Source: an uncultured Prevotella sp.
GTDB taxonomy: Bacteria > Bacteroidota > Bacteroidia > Bacteroidales > Bacteroidaceae
Reading direction: 5' to 3'
Assembly: GCA_900315635.1 (NCBI GenBank)
Contig: OMZV01000014.1
Coordinates: forward strand, 1-64,000
Length of the DNA stretch: 64,000 bases
Shown here: positions 27,677 through 36,339 of the stretch, piece after piece
How the letters are laid out: the number at the start of each line of letters is the position of its first letter
Numbering within the stretch: position 1 is the first letter of the stretch
Notes under the pieces: generated by a model
Told to the model about the DNA's origin: nothing
Databases searched by the model: none
Seen by the model: the letters and a program-made list of their open reading frames with translations, nothing else
Translations under genes and position numbers: made by a program

Positions 27677-27704
27677 CTATTCTGAATAAAATGGATTAAT
27701 TTTG
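27677..27704 (+). promoter_or_regulatory. Promoter of the small-membrane-protein/thioredoxin unit
   Basis: The -7 box TAATTTTG lies at 27697-27704, with a weak CTTG at about 27673-27676 in the -33 position. The ATG follows 4 nt later. Confidence 0.45.
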
Positions 27705-27708
27705 CAGC

Positions 27709-27912
27709 ATGAGCGACAAACTAAAGGAAAAAATCGGAGATTAGTTCTTAGACATAGCCAAATACCTGATAACAGTTGTAGCATTATCATCTGTGTTTCA
27801 AGGATTGGCACAACCAATTGCAGGGATATTAGGAGTTCTGATAGCTGCTATAGTTCTTGTTATAGGCATAATACTCATAGCTCAGATAAAAGACAACAAA
27901 GAAAAGGAATAA
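27709..27912 (+). pseudogene. Small membrane protein gene with an in-frame amber stop
   Basis: An open frame of 68 codons reads MSDKLKEKIGD, then TAG (27742-27744), then FLDIAKYLITVVALSSVF, a hydrophobic helix, and KDNKEKE before TAA (27910-27912). It resembles small single-helix Bacteroidales proteins starting EKLKEKIGDYF, where the stop replaces the expected tyrosine (TAC or TAT to TAG). No good alternative start is seen after the stop. It is probably a recent nonsense mutation; family identity is not certain. Confidence 0.55.
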
Positions 27913-27915
27913 GAT

Positions 27916-28023
27916 ATGGGACTAATAATTTCATCTGTAGCAGTACTAATTATAGCTTTGGTAATGCTTGCATGGTTGATAATAGACAATAAAAAGAAAC
28001 AAAAAAATCAATCGAGAGCATGA
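27916..28023 (+). CDS. 35-residue single-helix membrane protein
   Basis: A 35-codon frame, too short for routine gene calls, encodes MGLIISSVAVLIIALVMLAW and then a lysine/glutamine-rich tail. It begins 4 nt after the broken small gene, and its TGA overlaps the next ATG (ATGA, 28020-28023). One membrane span with a positive cytoplasmic tail is predicted. The overlap suggests coupled translation with the thioredoxin-TonB_C gene. Function unknown. Confidence 0.5.
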   Translation: MGLIISSVAVLIIALVMLAWLIIDNKKKQKNQSRA

Positions 28024-28919
28024 AAAAGATATTATTTTTAGCGTTGATGCTCCTGTCATTGACAGCCAGCGCACAGAGTGACTCACTCGATGAGAAATAC
28101 GGACGTGACCTGCTTAAGGCAGGAACAAAGGCTCCTGACTTCACATTGAAGACAGCCGACAGGAAGGATATAACCCTTTCCGAGTACCGCGGCTCATACG
28201 TTGTACTGGATTTCTGGGCATCGTGGTGTCCCGACTGCCGTAAGGATATACCACAGATGAAGGAGCTGTTCAACGAATTCAAGGACCAGAACGTCAGTTT
28301 CATCGGCATATCCTACGATACCGACCGTGACGCATGGATTAACTGCTACTGGAACAACTACAAGATGTACTGGACTCAGGTCAGCGAACTAAAGAAATGG
28401 AAGAACGGCACGACAACAGACAAGCTGTATAAAGTCAACTGGATACCGACAATGTACCTTATCGATCCGGAAGGCAAGGTAGTCCTCGGCACAGTAGACA
28501 TCAACCGTCTACGCCAGGCCTTGGAAAAACTTTCAGAGCCAACACTGACCACCGACCAGATAGTAGAGCTGTTCCCCGGTGGCAAGGAAGGCTTCGGAAA
28601 GTATATGGACGACAACCGTTTCTATCCTCCATTTGCCAGGAAGTACAAAGCCAAGGGTCGTGTCATCTGCCGTTTCCAAGTATCTTACAGCGGAAAGGTC
28701 AGCGGTGCATCCGTCGTCCGTGTTGAAGACTTCAAGATCAATAATACCAAGAAGTTCAACAAGCTTGATGCCGCCCGTCAGAAGCAAGTCACTGACAAAT
28801 GCCTGACTGAGCTTCAGAACGAAGCTATAAGGGAGATAAACCGCATGCCGAACTGGAAGCCAGCTACAAAGGACGGACGTCCGGTACAGGCGCAGTACTT
28901 TATTCCTATAGAGTTCTAA
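28020..28919 (+). CDS. Thioredoxin-like (TlpA) protein fused to a TonB C-terminal domain
   Basis: A 299-residue exported protein. Residues 1-18 are a signal peptide. Residues about 35-175 are a TlpA-type thioredoxin with WCPDC (Cys70, Cys73) and a cis-proline at WIPTM (P143). Residues about 185-299 match a TonB C-terminal domain: FPGGKEGFGKYMDDN, GRVICRFQVSYSGKVSG, MPNWKPATKDGRPV, then a closing FIPIEF strand. Thiol chemistry in the periplasm plus a TonB-like module is an unusual pair. There is no proline-rich stalk or N-terminal anchor beyond the signal, so it may not be a working energy transducer. Confidence 0.8.
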   Translation: MKKILFLALMLLSLTASAQSDSLDEKYGRDLLKAGTKAPDFTLKTADRKDITLSEYRGSYVVLDFWASWCPDCRKDIPQMKELFNEFKDQNVSFIGISYDTDRDAWINCYWNNYKMYWTQVSELKKWKNGTTTDKLYKVNWIPTMYLIDPEGKVVLGTVDINRLRQALEKLSEPTLTTDQIVELFPGGKEGFGKYMDDNRFYPPFARKYKAKGRVICRFQVSYSGKVSGASVVRVEDFKINNTKKFNKLDAARQKQVTDKCLTELQNEAIREINRMPNWKPATKDGRPVQAQYFIPIEF

Positions 28920-28923
28920 ATTA

Positions 28924-28968
28924 AGATCCCCGCCAAGCCTCCCTTGGGGAAGGCTTGGCGGGGAATAA
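28924..28968. terminator. G/C palindrome repeat, copy 2, acting as bidirectional terminator
   Basis: Arms TCCCCGCCAAGCCT and AGGCTTGGCGGGGA form a 14-bp stem followed by an A/T-rich tail. It lies between two convergent stops, as a bidirectional terminator would. It belongs to the same repeat family as seven other copies in this window. Confidence 0.75.
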
Positions 28969-28970
28969 TT

Positions 28971-30239
28971 TTATTTCACAACTACTTTCTTACCACCGTT
29001 TATATATAAGCCCTTAACGGTAGGCTTACTGATACGCTGACCCTGAAGGTTGAACCACTTGTCGTCAACCTTATCGGACTTAGCATTTCCACCTTTTATA
29101 TTATTAATACCGGTAGTATTCGACTCGATGAAACGCCGGAGCTCAAACATTGCAGCAAGAGGCTTACCCGTGTTCTGAGTATACAGCGAAGCATTCCACC
29201 ATGTCGAACGAGCCGGATTCCTGTCAGCCCAGAACTCATTGTCCTCAGGCAGCCACCAGAACAGTCCAGTGACCTTGCTGTGCTTATTGAGCTCATTGAT
29301 CAAGTCGGCAGTGAACTGCTTCTGACCGTCTTCTGACAGCGCCCATCCAAGTTGGGAAGGAGTGTATGTCGGCTTGTCGAGCTGCCACTTCGGCTCATAG
29401 CCCGTCTCAACAATCATAATCTCCTTGTCGGAATGCTGAGACTCAAGCGTGGACAGCACACCGTCGAGAGTCGTCAGAGGACCATGCCAGTCAGGATAAT
29501 AGCTCAAACCAATGACATCATAGTCCACCTGAGAGCCAAGCGTATTATAGAATGTAGTAACATTTGTCGAACGGCTCATCTCTGTCTGAATGACAATCTT
29601 TGCGTCAGGGCAAACTTCCTTGCAAGCCCTTATTCCGGACTTCAGGTACTTCACGAAATTGGCGAACGTACCAGTACCATAGTTTGCGCCCGACGGATAG
29701 CAGTGACCTGTAGGCCACAACATACCGTAAGTAATCTCATTGCCCGGCTGTATGAAGTCTGGCTTAGCGCCATTGGCTACCAGATGCTGCAAGCAACGCT
29801 TTGTATACTCATACACGCTGTCGGCAAGAACATCAGGGTTGGTAGAGTTCCACGACATAGGAGTGGCATGCTGCCCCGGGTCTGTCCACGTGTCACTGTA
29901 ATGGAAGTCAAGCATGAAAGCCTGCCCGGCATCCTTAATCCGCTTGCCAAGCCTTGTTACATAGTCGAGATCCTGGTGTACGCCCTCATTCTTGTCCTCA
30001 CTTGAGGCATTAGCCGGGTTGACAAACAGACGGACACGCTCAGCATTCCACTTTGCACTGTCGGCAAAATACTTCACAGGATCCTGCACCTGCTCGTTAT
30101 TGCCGCCATAGCCCAGATAGTGGACTCCGTGCTCTTCATACGTTGGCAGCAATGAAATGTCACCGCCAACATACTTTTGCGCATTTGCGCAAACAGACAA
30201 TGCAACAAATGCAAAAAGTAAAGATAAAAGTTTTTTCAT
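28971..30239 (-). CDS. GH53 endo-beta-1,4-galactanase
   Basis: A 422-residue secreted enzyme. The signal peptide (1-20, ending CANA) is followed by a GH53 (beta/alpha)8 barrel: GGDISLLPTYEEHG, then YSDTWTDPGQHATP, the acid/base E168 in QPGNEITYG and the nucleophile E278 in MIVETGY. It cuts beta-1,4-galactan side chains of pectin (arabinogalactan I). The tail after residue 385 ends INGGKKVVVK, a form shared with the amylase gene and reminiscent of type IX secretion tails, though shorter. Promoter: minus-strand TAATTTTG (30292-30299) with TTTG at 30319-30322. Confidence 0.92.
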   Translation of the reverse strand: MKKLLSLLFAFVALSVCANAQKYVGGDISLLPTYEEHGVHYLGYGGNNEQVQDPVKYFADSAKWNAERVRLFVNPANASSEDKNEGVHQDLDYVTRLGKRIKDAGQAFMLDFHYSDTWTDPGQHATPMSWNSTNPDVLADSVYEYTKRCLQHLVANGAKPDFIQPGNEITYGMLWPTGHCYPSGANYGTGTFANFVKYLKSGIRACKEVCPDAKIVIQTEMSRSTNVTTFYNTLGSQVDYDVIGLSYYPDWHGPLTTLDGVLSTLESQHSDKEIMIVETGYEPKWQLDKPTYTPSQLGWALSEDGQKQFTADLINELNKHSKVTGLFWWLPEDNEFWADRNPARSTWWNASLYTQNTGKPLAAMFELRRFIESNTTGINNIKGGNAKSDKVDDKWFNLQGQRISKPTVKGLYINGGKKVVVK

Positions 30240-30291
30240 TATGATTTGTTTTTAATAAATTCCTTAGTAATTGCCATTTGGATAGCGTCAG

Positions 30292-30322
30292 CAAAATTAC
30301 GGTTTTATTCTGACCCGCCAAA
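30292..30322 (-). promoter_or_regulatory. Promoter of GH53 gene
   Basis: On the minus strand, TTTG (30319-30322), a 19-nt spacer and TAATTTTG (30292-30299). The leader to ATG 30239 is about 50 nt. Confidence 0.6.
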
Positions 30323-30380
30323 GAAAAATAAGATAAAAAAAAGGAAAAGGGACAATCACTTGCCCCTTCTCCCTTAAATA

Positions 30381-30461
30381 CTTAAAACCTAATAACAATC
30401 TTATTAACTTAAAACCTAATAACAATCTTATTAACTTAAAACCTAATAACAATCTTATTAA
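30381..30461. repeat. Three 27-bp tandem copies downstream of the amylase gene
   Basis: Units start at 30381, 30408 and 30435 (identical), and the gene's own 3' end from 30462 is a fourth, diverged copy with a 4-nt insertion. Read on the minus strand each copy can encode KIVIR, the last residues of the amylase, so the end of the gene has been copied three times. Confidence 0.85.
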
Positions 30462-30469
30462 CTTAAAAC

Positions 30470-32479
30470 CTATCTAATAACTATCTTTTTACCATTATGC
30501 AAGTACAATCCCTTCTGTGTCGGGGTGCTTACACGCTGTCCGGCGATGTTATACCAGGCATTGTTTTCAGCCTGAGCATCAGCCTTTATGCCATTGATAC
30601 CAAGAGCCGGATTGCTTGTTGTAGTGCCGTCCATCTGGTACCAGCCGCCATTTGTGAACGTAAGGTCCTTAGTCTGATTGACACCTACGCCCGACTGTCC
30701 GTTGTTGAAGATGATGTACTGCGGAGTGGTTGTCTCTGTTCCGTAGTAGCACCACTGCCAGACATTGCGTCCGTCGGAAGCCTTCTTTATGCGGTAGACA
30801 TGCTCACTATCGCCAGGCCACTGACCACCTGTGTAGTTTATTTTCGGAGTATTGGTCCACGCCCAAGCCTTGCAATCCTCCCAGTCCTCAGGAGCTATGA
30901 AGTAAGCAGTGAAGGTATATCCAGCTGCCGGAGTCTCAAATGTCTCCTGCTCTGGCTCCTTGAAGTTGTATGTACGGGTAATAACGTTCTGAACAGCCCC
31001 ATTGACGAGAAGTCCGGCTTTCAGAGTTACCGTCGTACCTGTTACCTTATTAACAGGCACCTTCGTACCGCTTGTCACAGCCTTGCTGTTTGCTGTCGGC
31101 TCAGTACCGTCAAGAGTGTAGACAACCTTTGCCCCGGCATTGTTGGTGACAGCTGTCAGAGTAGCCTGGAAAGAATCGTCATAGTCGCCTGATGGCTTGT
31201 CAATGAACGGTACGTTCATGCCGACATTCAGATAATAGCTGTAGTGATAGCCGTTCAGAACACGCACCCACTGTGCCTCCGAAGGCTCACTGTATCCGCT
31301 GCCTACATACACAAGCAGGTTACCCTTAGTACCGGTAACGTTGTTGGCAAAGTAAGCCTTTGTGCTGCGGAAGTTCACATAATTGCTCTGGTTGGTTATT
31401 CCGGCAGCCTTGCGGGCGTCAATCATAGCCTTAATCTCAGTCGGATAAGCGAGATAATGGGTATAGAAGACGCACGGAGTGCCAGGCATGGCGAGCAGGT
31501 AGGCGTTGGCAGCCAGTGTATCTTTCTTTATAGGATCAGGGGTGTAACCGGTTGTCGTACCACGATCCTGCATGTCATGATTCTCGACGAATGTGACAGC
31601 ATACTGACGGTAGTTGGCATCATGAATAAGGTTGTTGGTGCTGTTGAGCTTCGACCAGTCATTGCCGTTAATGGCATCACGAACGCCATAGCGGAACTGG
31701 AAGTCGAAAGCAGCGCTCTTCTTTCCTGTAGCGTTGATCCAATTCTCAATAGCCGTGTTGGAATCCCAGCACTCACCGACTGAATACTGCACTCCGGCAG
31801 CATCGTTATAGTCGCCTACATGAGAACCGGCAAAGCCCTTTACCATATCATAACGGAATCCCTCATAACCGATTTCGTTGACAAGGAATTTCTCGTAAGC
31901 CTTGATAATCTTCTGCACGTTGGCGCTCTTATGGTCGAGGTCACGCATTCCGCCCCAGCCTTCGCCTTCGTCATTATTGGCACTCAGCGAGACACCTTCC
32001 TTATTAGCCTCAGTGAGTGTAGCGCCACCGTCATCATTTCTTACAATGTCAGTCGACAACATCTGGTAAGTTTCACCGTTCCAAGTCTCTGCCGGGAATG
32101 TAAACCATCCGGTAGTATTACGGTGATTGACAACGACATCGGCAATAGTGCCAATACCTTTATTCTTGAAAGTCTGTATCATCGACTTCAACTCGTCGAC
32201 GGTTCCAAACGATGAATTCTGATTGAAATAGTAGTAAGGGTCGTAACCCATAGATGTTGCATTGAGTGTCTTACCGCTTTGTGGAACCCATACAAGGTTG
32301 AAATATCCGGCAAAATCGTCAGCCCGTTTTTCCAGACGTGTCCATTTCGATTGGTTGTAACTGTCCCAGTAGAACCCTTGCAGCATCACGCCGCTGTAGT
32401 TTGCAGGCCATCCGTTGGTCTGTGCAAATGCTCCTAGAGCTGTGCAAATACTTGCTATTAATGTGAAAACCTTCTTCAT
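30470..32479 (-). CDS. GH13 alpha-amylase with starch-binding module
   Basis: A 669-residue secreted amylase. Signal peptide 1-19; GH13 barrel with DVVVNHR, EGFRYDMVKGF (nucleophile D211), VGECWDSN (acid/base E236) and FVENHD (D302). Residues about 435-510 look like a chitobiase/Fn3-type domain (TLDGTEPTANS), about 525-635 like a CBM26-type starch-binding module (AWAWTNTPKINYTGGQWPGD), and the C-terminus is the WYNIAGQR-type tail ending HNGKKIVIR. It hydrolyses alpha-1,4 glucan outside the cell. It is not part of a Sus operon here. A minus-strand TAACTTTG at 32518-32525 is a possible -7 box. Confidence 0.92.
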   Translation of the reverse strand: MKKVFTLIASICTALGAFAQTNGWPANYSGVMLQGFYWDSYNQSKWTRLEKRADDFAGYFNLVWVPQSGKTLNATSMGYDPYYYFNQNSSFGTVDELKSMIQTFKNKGIGTIADVVVNHRNTTGWFTFPAETWNGETYQMLSTDIVRNDDGGATLTEANKEGVSLSANNDEGEGWGGMRDLDHKSANVQKIIKAYEKFLVNEIGYEGFRYDMVKGFAGSHVGDYNDAAGVQYSVGECWDSNTAIENWINATGKKSAAFDFQFRYGVRDAINGNDWSKLNSTNNLIHDANYRQYAVTFVENHDMQDRGTTTGYTPDPIKKDTLAANAYLLAMPGTPCVFYTHYLAYPTEIKAMIDARKAAGITNQSNYVNFRSTKAYFANNVTGTKGNLLVYVGSGYSEPSEAQWVRVLNGYHYSYYLNVGMNVPFIDKPSGDYDDSFQATLTAVTNNAGAKVVYTLDGTEPTANSKAVTSGTKVPVNKVTGTTVTLKAGLLVNGAVQNVITRTYNFKEPEQETFETPAAGYTFTAYFIAPEDWEDCKAWAWTNTPKINYTGGQWPGDSEHVYRIKKASDGRNVWQWCYYGTETTTPQYIIFNNGQSGVGVNQTKDLTFTNGGWYQMDGTTTSNPALGINGIKADAQAENNAWYNIAGQRVSTPTQKGLYLHNGKKIVIR

Positions 32480-32773
32480 TTTAGTTATTCCTTAGTTAAT
32501 TCCTTAGGTTGACCGTGCAAAGTTATGAATAACTTTAATTGGTTGTATCTCACAAACTTGTTTTTCTTTTTTGGAATAAATGCAAACGTTTGCAATATTT
32601 GTGCAATGGCAAGAAAAGTGACCGCAGTGTGGGGTTACTGCGGAATTAAGCCTCTCTGAGGCTTTTATCAGGATTCACAAGGGTAGATCTAGATTCTCTA
32701 CGGGGCTTTTAGCAGGCTCCACAAGCACTATGATCAGGCACAGTTTGCATTCTATTCCCTGACCTTTTGTCTT

Positions 32774-32902
32774 ACAAAACGGCATCTTTTAAAAATGATT
32801 TTAAATTAAAAGCAAAATAAAAATAAATTAAAAAGCGATGTAAAACAAATTATTTTTCATCGCTTTTTAATTTATTTTTTATCGTAAAAGACAGCCTTTT
32901 AC
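32774..32902. repeat. 22-nt-phased palindrome array D, partly replaced
   Basis: Recognisable units start at 32774 and 32884 (GTAAAAGACAGCCTTTTAC), 110 nt or five periods apart; a looser one, GTAAAACAAATTATTTTTC, starts at 32840, also in phase. Confidence 0.55.
32819..32879. repeat. Perfect 22-bp inverted repeat, 17-nt loop
   Basis: Arms 32819-32840 and 32858-32879 are exact reverse complements (the right arm begins CATCGCTTTTTAATTTATTT). It lies downstream of rhaD on its strand and could be a terminator or an element end. Confidence 0.8.
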
Positions 32903-32937
32903 AACGTAAGATATGGTCTGCTATAATCTAAAAGGCC

Positions 32938-33747
32938 TTATTTCGGAAGATGGAAGATACGTGTAAGGTCGGACATCTGCCGGTCGCTCATGCCTTCCGG
33001 CTCGAAGCCCATGGCACGTGCGTTGACGTAAATCTTTGCACTCTTCGACAGAACATCAATCTGGTCGAAGGCATCCATAACGTCGAGACCCTTTGCGAAC
33101 ACGCCGTGCTTCTCCCAGAGGACAACATCATAGTCGGCAAGTTCCTTCAGGGTAGCCTGTGCAAGGTCGTTGCTTCCCGGCACCTGATAAGGTACAACAC
33201 CGAGACCCAGCGGGCAGAATGCCTTTGTCTCAGGAATCATACTCCACAGAAGCTTCGTCAGAACATCCTTGCCAAGGAACTTACGGTTGTGGCTCATAGC
33301 GACGAGCTCTATAGGATGAGTGTGCACAGTAGCACGGTAAGCACTGCCGGTAGCGATGAGGTTGTCGTGAACGAGCAGGTGGCTAGGCAGCTCAGATGTC
33401 GGCATTACAGGATTGTCGGCAATGATAACATAGCTTGCGCAGTCGTCAAGGATACGGATAACACTGCCGTTCTCCATAGGCCGGCGAGCCAAGTCACGCA
33501 TACGCTTCTGTGTTCCCTTGCAGAAGAAGTACGTGCCCTTCAGGTGAGGCAGAGTCTCGCCAATCTGAATAACGTCGCTGATAGGCTTCATGGCACGGAT
33601 CTCATCGTCTACGAGGTCGGTGATGTTCACGGTTATATTACCGCCGTTGCGCTCAGCCCAACCGTTCTGCCAGAGGTAACCGGCTACTTCAGCAATCTTG
33701 TCCACTTCTTTTTTCAGGGCTGGACGACCCTCCAAAATGCTTTGCAT
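32938..33747 (-). CDS. rhaD: Rhamnulose-1-phosphate aldolase
   Basis: A 269-residue class II aldolase. VHTHPIEL supplies two zinc histidines, and ERNGGNITVN is the phosphate-binding loop; a further HG appears in WEKHGVFAKG. It splits L-rhamnulose-1-phosphate to DHAP and L-lactaldehyde. It is the last gene of the GH105-GH106-rhaD leftward set, while the other rhamnose genes are on the rightward side, so the pathway is split across two operons of one locus. Confidence 0.95.
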   Translation of the reverse strand: MQSILEGRPALKKEVDKIAEVAGYLWQNGWAERNGGNITVNITDLVDDEIRAMKPISDVIQIGETLPHLKGTYFFCKGTQKRMRDLARRPMENGSVIRILDDCASYVIIADNPVMPTSELPSHLLVHDNLIATGSAYRATVHTHPIELVAMSHNRKFLGKDVLTKLLWSMIPETKAFCPLGLGVVPYQVPGSNDLAQATLKELADYDVVLWEKHGVFAKGLDVMDAFDQIDVLSKSAKIYVNARAMGFEPEGMSDRQMSDLTRIFHLPK

Positions 33748-33779
33748 AATTATATTATTTATGTTATGTTCTGATTAAA

Positions 33780-36314
33780 TCAATACTCCACAAGCTTTAC
33801 GTCAGAGTTGAGACCGCTCTTGACGGGGGCCCAGCCTGCGTAGGTGGTGTGCTTATAATTAATGTCTACAACATTTATCTCCTTCATTTTCCGCCATTTC
33901 ACGCCATGTCTGTCCATATCGGCAATGCGGTTGGCGGGCAGGTTAGTCACCTCAATGCGGATTTCATTCTTGCCCTTATGAAGAGCGCCGTCGGTATCGA
34001 GGATGAACGGGGCAGCCCAGGCACAGCCAATGAACTTTCCGTTGATGTAGACACGAGCAGACTCACGGACATCGCCGAGGTCGATAGCCCAGTGCTTCTT
34101 TGCCTCTGCCTTGTCGAGTTTTATGGTCGTAGTGTAGACGCCCGTGCCCATAGTAACCTTCACGTTGTCGTCGTCAAGGGTCTCCCAAGTCTGCGCGTGA
34201 GGCAGAGTCCATGTTTTGTCGACGTGCGGAGCCTCATCGATAAACTTCAGAGTCCACGGTGTATCTATGACTTTCGAAGGATTATTACGGTGGTAGACCT
34301 TAGCCTTGCCCGCTGTCTCGATATACGGAAGAGTATCATTCTTCTCTTCGTCGGGCACAAGCAGGAAGCGGCTCTCACCACTGAGAAGGCTCACACGGAT
34401 TTTACCATCTTTTGTCTCCGCATCATAGCATTCGTCAGTCATCGGGTTATACCATACCGCTTGGGTCAAAGGCACAGCCAAGCCGACATAATCGTCGACA
34501 TCACTTGACGTGAGATTGGCTATGAAGTAATGATAGCCGAACGGGTTGCTGCGGCGGATGTAACGGAGATTGAGTTTCGTGCGCAGCTCCTCTGCCTTAG
34601 CCTTGCGGCTCAGCTCGGCGCCATTGATTGGCTTTGTCGGGTCTATTACACCTTTATATATAGTACCACCTTCGGTGACGTAGGCTGAGTCACGATACTC
34701 AGAGCCAAGCTTCGGGTCACCCGCGGCGATGGTCTTTACCCTTGCCAACTGTCGGTCGCTTATGTAATCGTAGCCATAGCCGAGGGAGTCGACCTCCATG
34801 ACGGCACGGATAAACTCCGGTGCTTTCTTGTCCATGGTGTTTATGTCGAACATCATCAGCAGCTCATTGGTATTCTTCTTCCACATATCACGCACCGGCA
34901 GGTAGATAAGGAAGTCGTTGTCGGGCTTGCCCCACTGCAACAGCCGCTGGCAACGCTCAATGTATTTCATCAGGAAGGGAGCGTCACGCCAGATGGAATT
35001 CGTAGGGCTCATGTCGATGGAAGCATAGAATTTCCATCCCGGCCACGGGTCGTTCTTGGGGCTGTAGGCTGTTCCGTGGAAGAACATCCGGTTGACTCCG
35101 CAGGTATACATAAGGTCGAGGTCGGGTTTCATCTGTGACAAAGATGTGCGGAAATGCTCGGTAAGCCAAGTGAAAGTCTCACTGCTTACGAGCGGTTTGC
35201 CCGTGACATGGGCTGCCGACGGTGCATACTTGAGCATGCTTACATCTGAGAAGTTCTTGCGGGTAAAGCCGGGGTCGGTGCGAAGTCCACGGATTCCAAA
35301 GTCGGAGAGTCCGAAACCTTCAATCTCGGGAATGTCGACAGCGGCATAGAGGTCAAGCAGATTGGCTGGTGAGCCGTGAGCCTGATTGCGCACTTTCACG
35401 CCATGATGGTGAGCCCACGCCGTCCACTGGAGGGTGAAATTCTCATAGAGCAGGTCGGAAAGAGTCTCACGATAATCGCTGACGACCTTCGTGTCACCGT
35501 CGAGGAGTTTGTCGAGATTGTCAAGAAGGCTGTATCCGCGGCGCTTCCGGAACTCGTAGGCAAGTTTCGGAGTCCAGTCGGCGCCATAGACTTCATAGCT
35601 GTCATTGAAGAATGTAGCCGGGAACGGTGTCCGGCTGGCAGTGAATGCCGAGTCGATATGCGTCAGGTAATGGCGTACTGCGTCGGCATCGAAGTGGTCA
35701 ATGACCCACCCCTCTCCACCCGGAGCGGCACGTTTTACCTTCTGGCGGGTGCGCCCGATGTAGAGGGCGATGACCCGTTGCTTGCCTTTATCGGCTGCCG
35801 GGAATGAGCGGACTGCCGAGAGGCGGCTTGTCTTACGCTCCTTAACGGGTATGTTGAAGTTTATCTTGTTTATGTCGGCATGCTTGTCAACGAGCGTATC
35901 GACGAATACTGCCTTGCAGGCTGCCTCGTCGATGGTTATCCACGGACCGCCGAAAGGCCATCCGGTACCGTTGTTCATATCGACCTGCATGGAGTCGCGG
36001 GCTGCTATCTCTTCGGTTTCACGAATGGCATGCATCCACTGCGGCGAGAGGAAAGGCAAGTCATTGCGGTCGTTGCCCTGCACTCCGTAGATAGGAGTTA
36101 TCTCCACCGTGCCGATGCCGTGGCTGTGGAGCTGGTCAAGATTCCACTGCAAGTTGACGGAGTCGACGGCAGAACCGAGCCACCACCACCGCGTCCCCGC
36201 CTTGCAGGTGACGCTGTTGGGCAGGAATGGGTCAAGTGAAGACAAATGCTGCGCTTCTGCCCTCGGTGAGAAGAGCAGCAGCGAAGCGGCTAAAAAGATA
36301 ATTGGTTTGGTCAT
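33780..36314 (-). CDS. GH106 alpha-L-rhamnosidase
   Basis: An 844-residue protein with a signal peptide (1-21, ending AEAQ). The segments TRWWWLGSAVD, TVEITPIYGVQGND and MNNGTGWPFGGPW are characteristic of the GH106 family. A beta-sandwich near the C-terminus (VRESARVYINGKFIGCAWAAPF) is the galactose-binding-like domain these enzymes carry. It removes terminal rhamnose from pectic oligosaccharides in the periplasm, releasing the sugar used by rhaA, rhaB and rhaD. It ends 32 nt before rhaD. Confidence 0.9.
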   Translation of the reverse strand: MTKPIIFLAASLLLFSPRAEAQHLSSLDPFLPNSVTCKAGTRWWWLGSAVDSVNLQWNLDQLHSHGIGTVEITPIYGVQGNDRNDLPFLSPQWMHAIRETEEIAARDSMQVDMNNGTGWPFGGPWITIDEAACKAVFVDTLVDKHADINKINFNIPVKERKTSRLSAVRSFPAADKGKQRVIALYIGRTRQKVKRAAPGGEGWVIDHFDADAVRHYLTHIDSAFTASRTPFPATFFNDSYEVYGADWTPKLAYEFRKRRGYSLLDNLDKLLDGDTKVVSDYRETLSDLLYENFTLQWTAWAHHHGVKVRNQAHGSPANLLDLYAAVDIPEIEGFGLSDFGIRGLRTDPGFTRKNFSDVSMLKYAPSAAHVTGKPLVSSETFTWLTEHFRTSLSQMKPDLDLMYTCGVNRMFFHGTAYSPKNDPWPGWKFYASIDMSPTNSIWRDAPFLMKYIERCQRLLQWGKPDNDFLIYLPVRDMWKKNTNELLMMFDINTMDKKAPEFIRAVMEVDSLGYGYDYISDRQLARVKTIAAGDPKLGSEYRDSAYVTEGGTIYKGVIDPTKPINGAELSRKAKAEELRTKLNLRYIRRSNPFGYHYFIANLTSSDVDDYVGLAVPLTQAVWYNPMTDECYDAETKDGKIRVSLLSGESRFLLVPDEEKNDTLPYIETAGKAKVYHRNNPSKVIDTPWTLKFIDEAPHVDKTWTLPHAQTWETLDDDNVKVTMGTGVYTTTIKLDKAEAKKHWAIDLGDVRESARVYINGKFIGCAWAAPFILDTDGALHKGKNEIRIEVTNLPANRIADMDRHGVKWRKMKEINVVDINYKHTTYAGWAPVKSGLNSDVKLVEY

Positions 36315-36339
36315 TAACTCAGGATATTGTTAATGGGGA

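Larger units (their letters stand above)
32480..32937. other. Intergenic region between amylase and rhaD
   Basis: No gene is seen in 458 nt. It holds two imperfect 22-nt direct repeats (about 32652-32673 and 32704-32725), array D of phased units (32774-32902) and a 22-bp perfect inverted repeat inside that array. Confidence 0.5.

Noticed and set aside
27742-27744. TAG read as pyrrolysine or suppressed
   Set aside because: No pylT-like or suppressor tRNA evidence, and Bacteroidales do not normally use it; a nonsense mutation is simpler.
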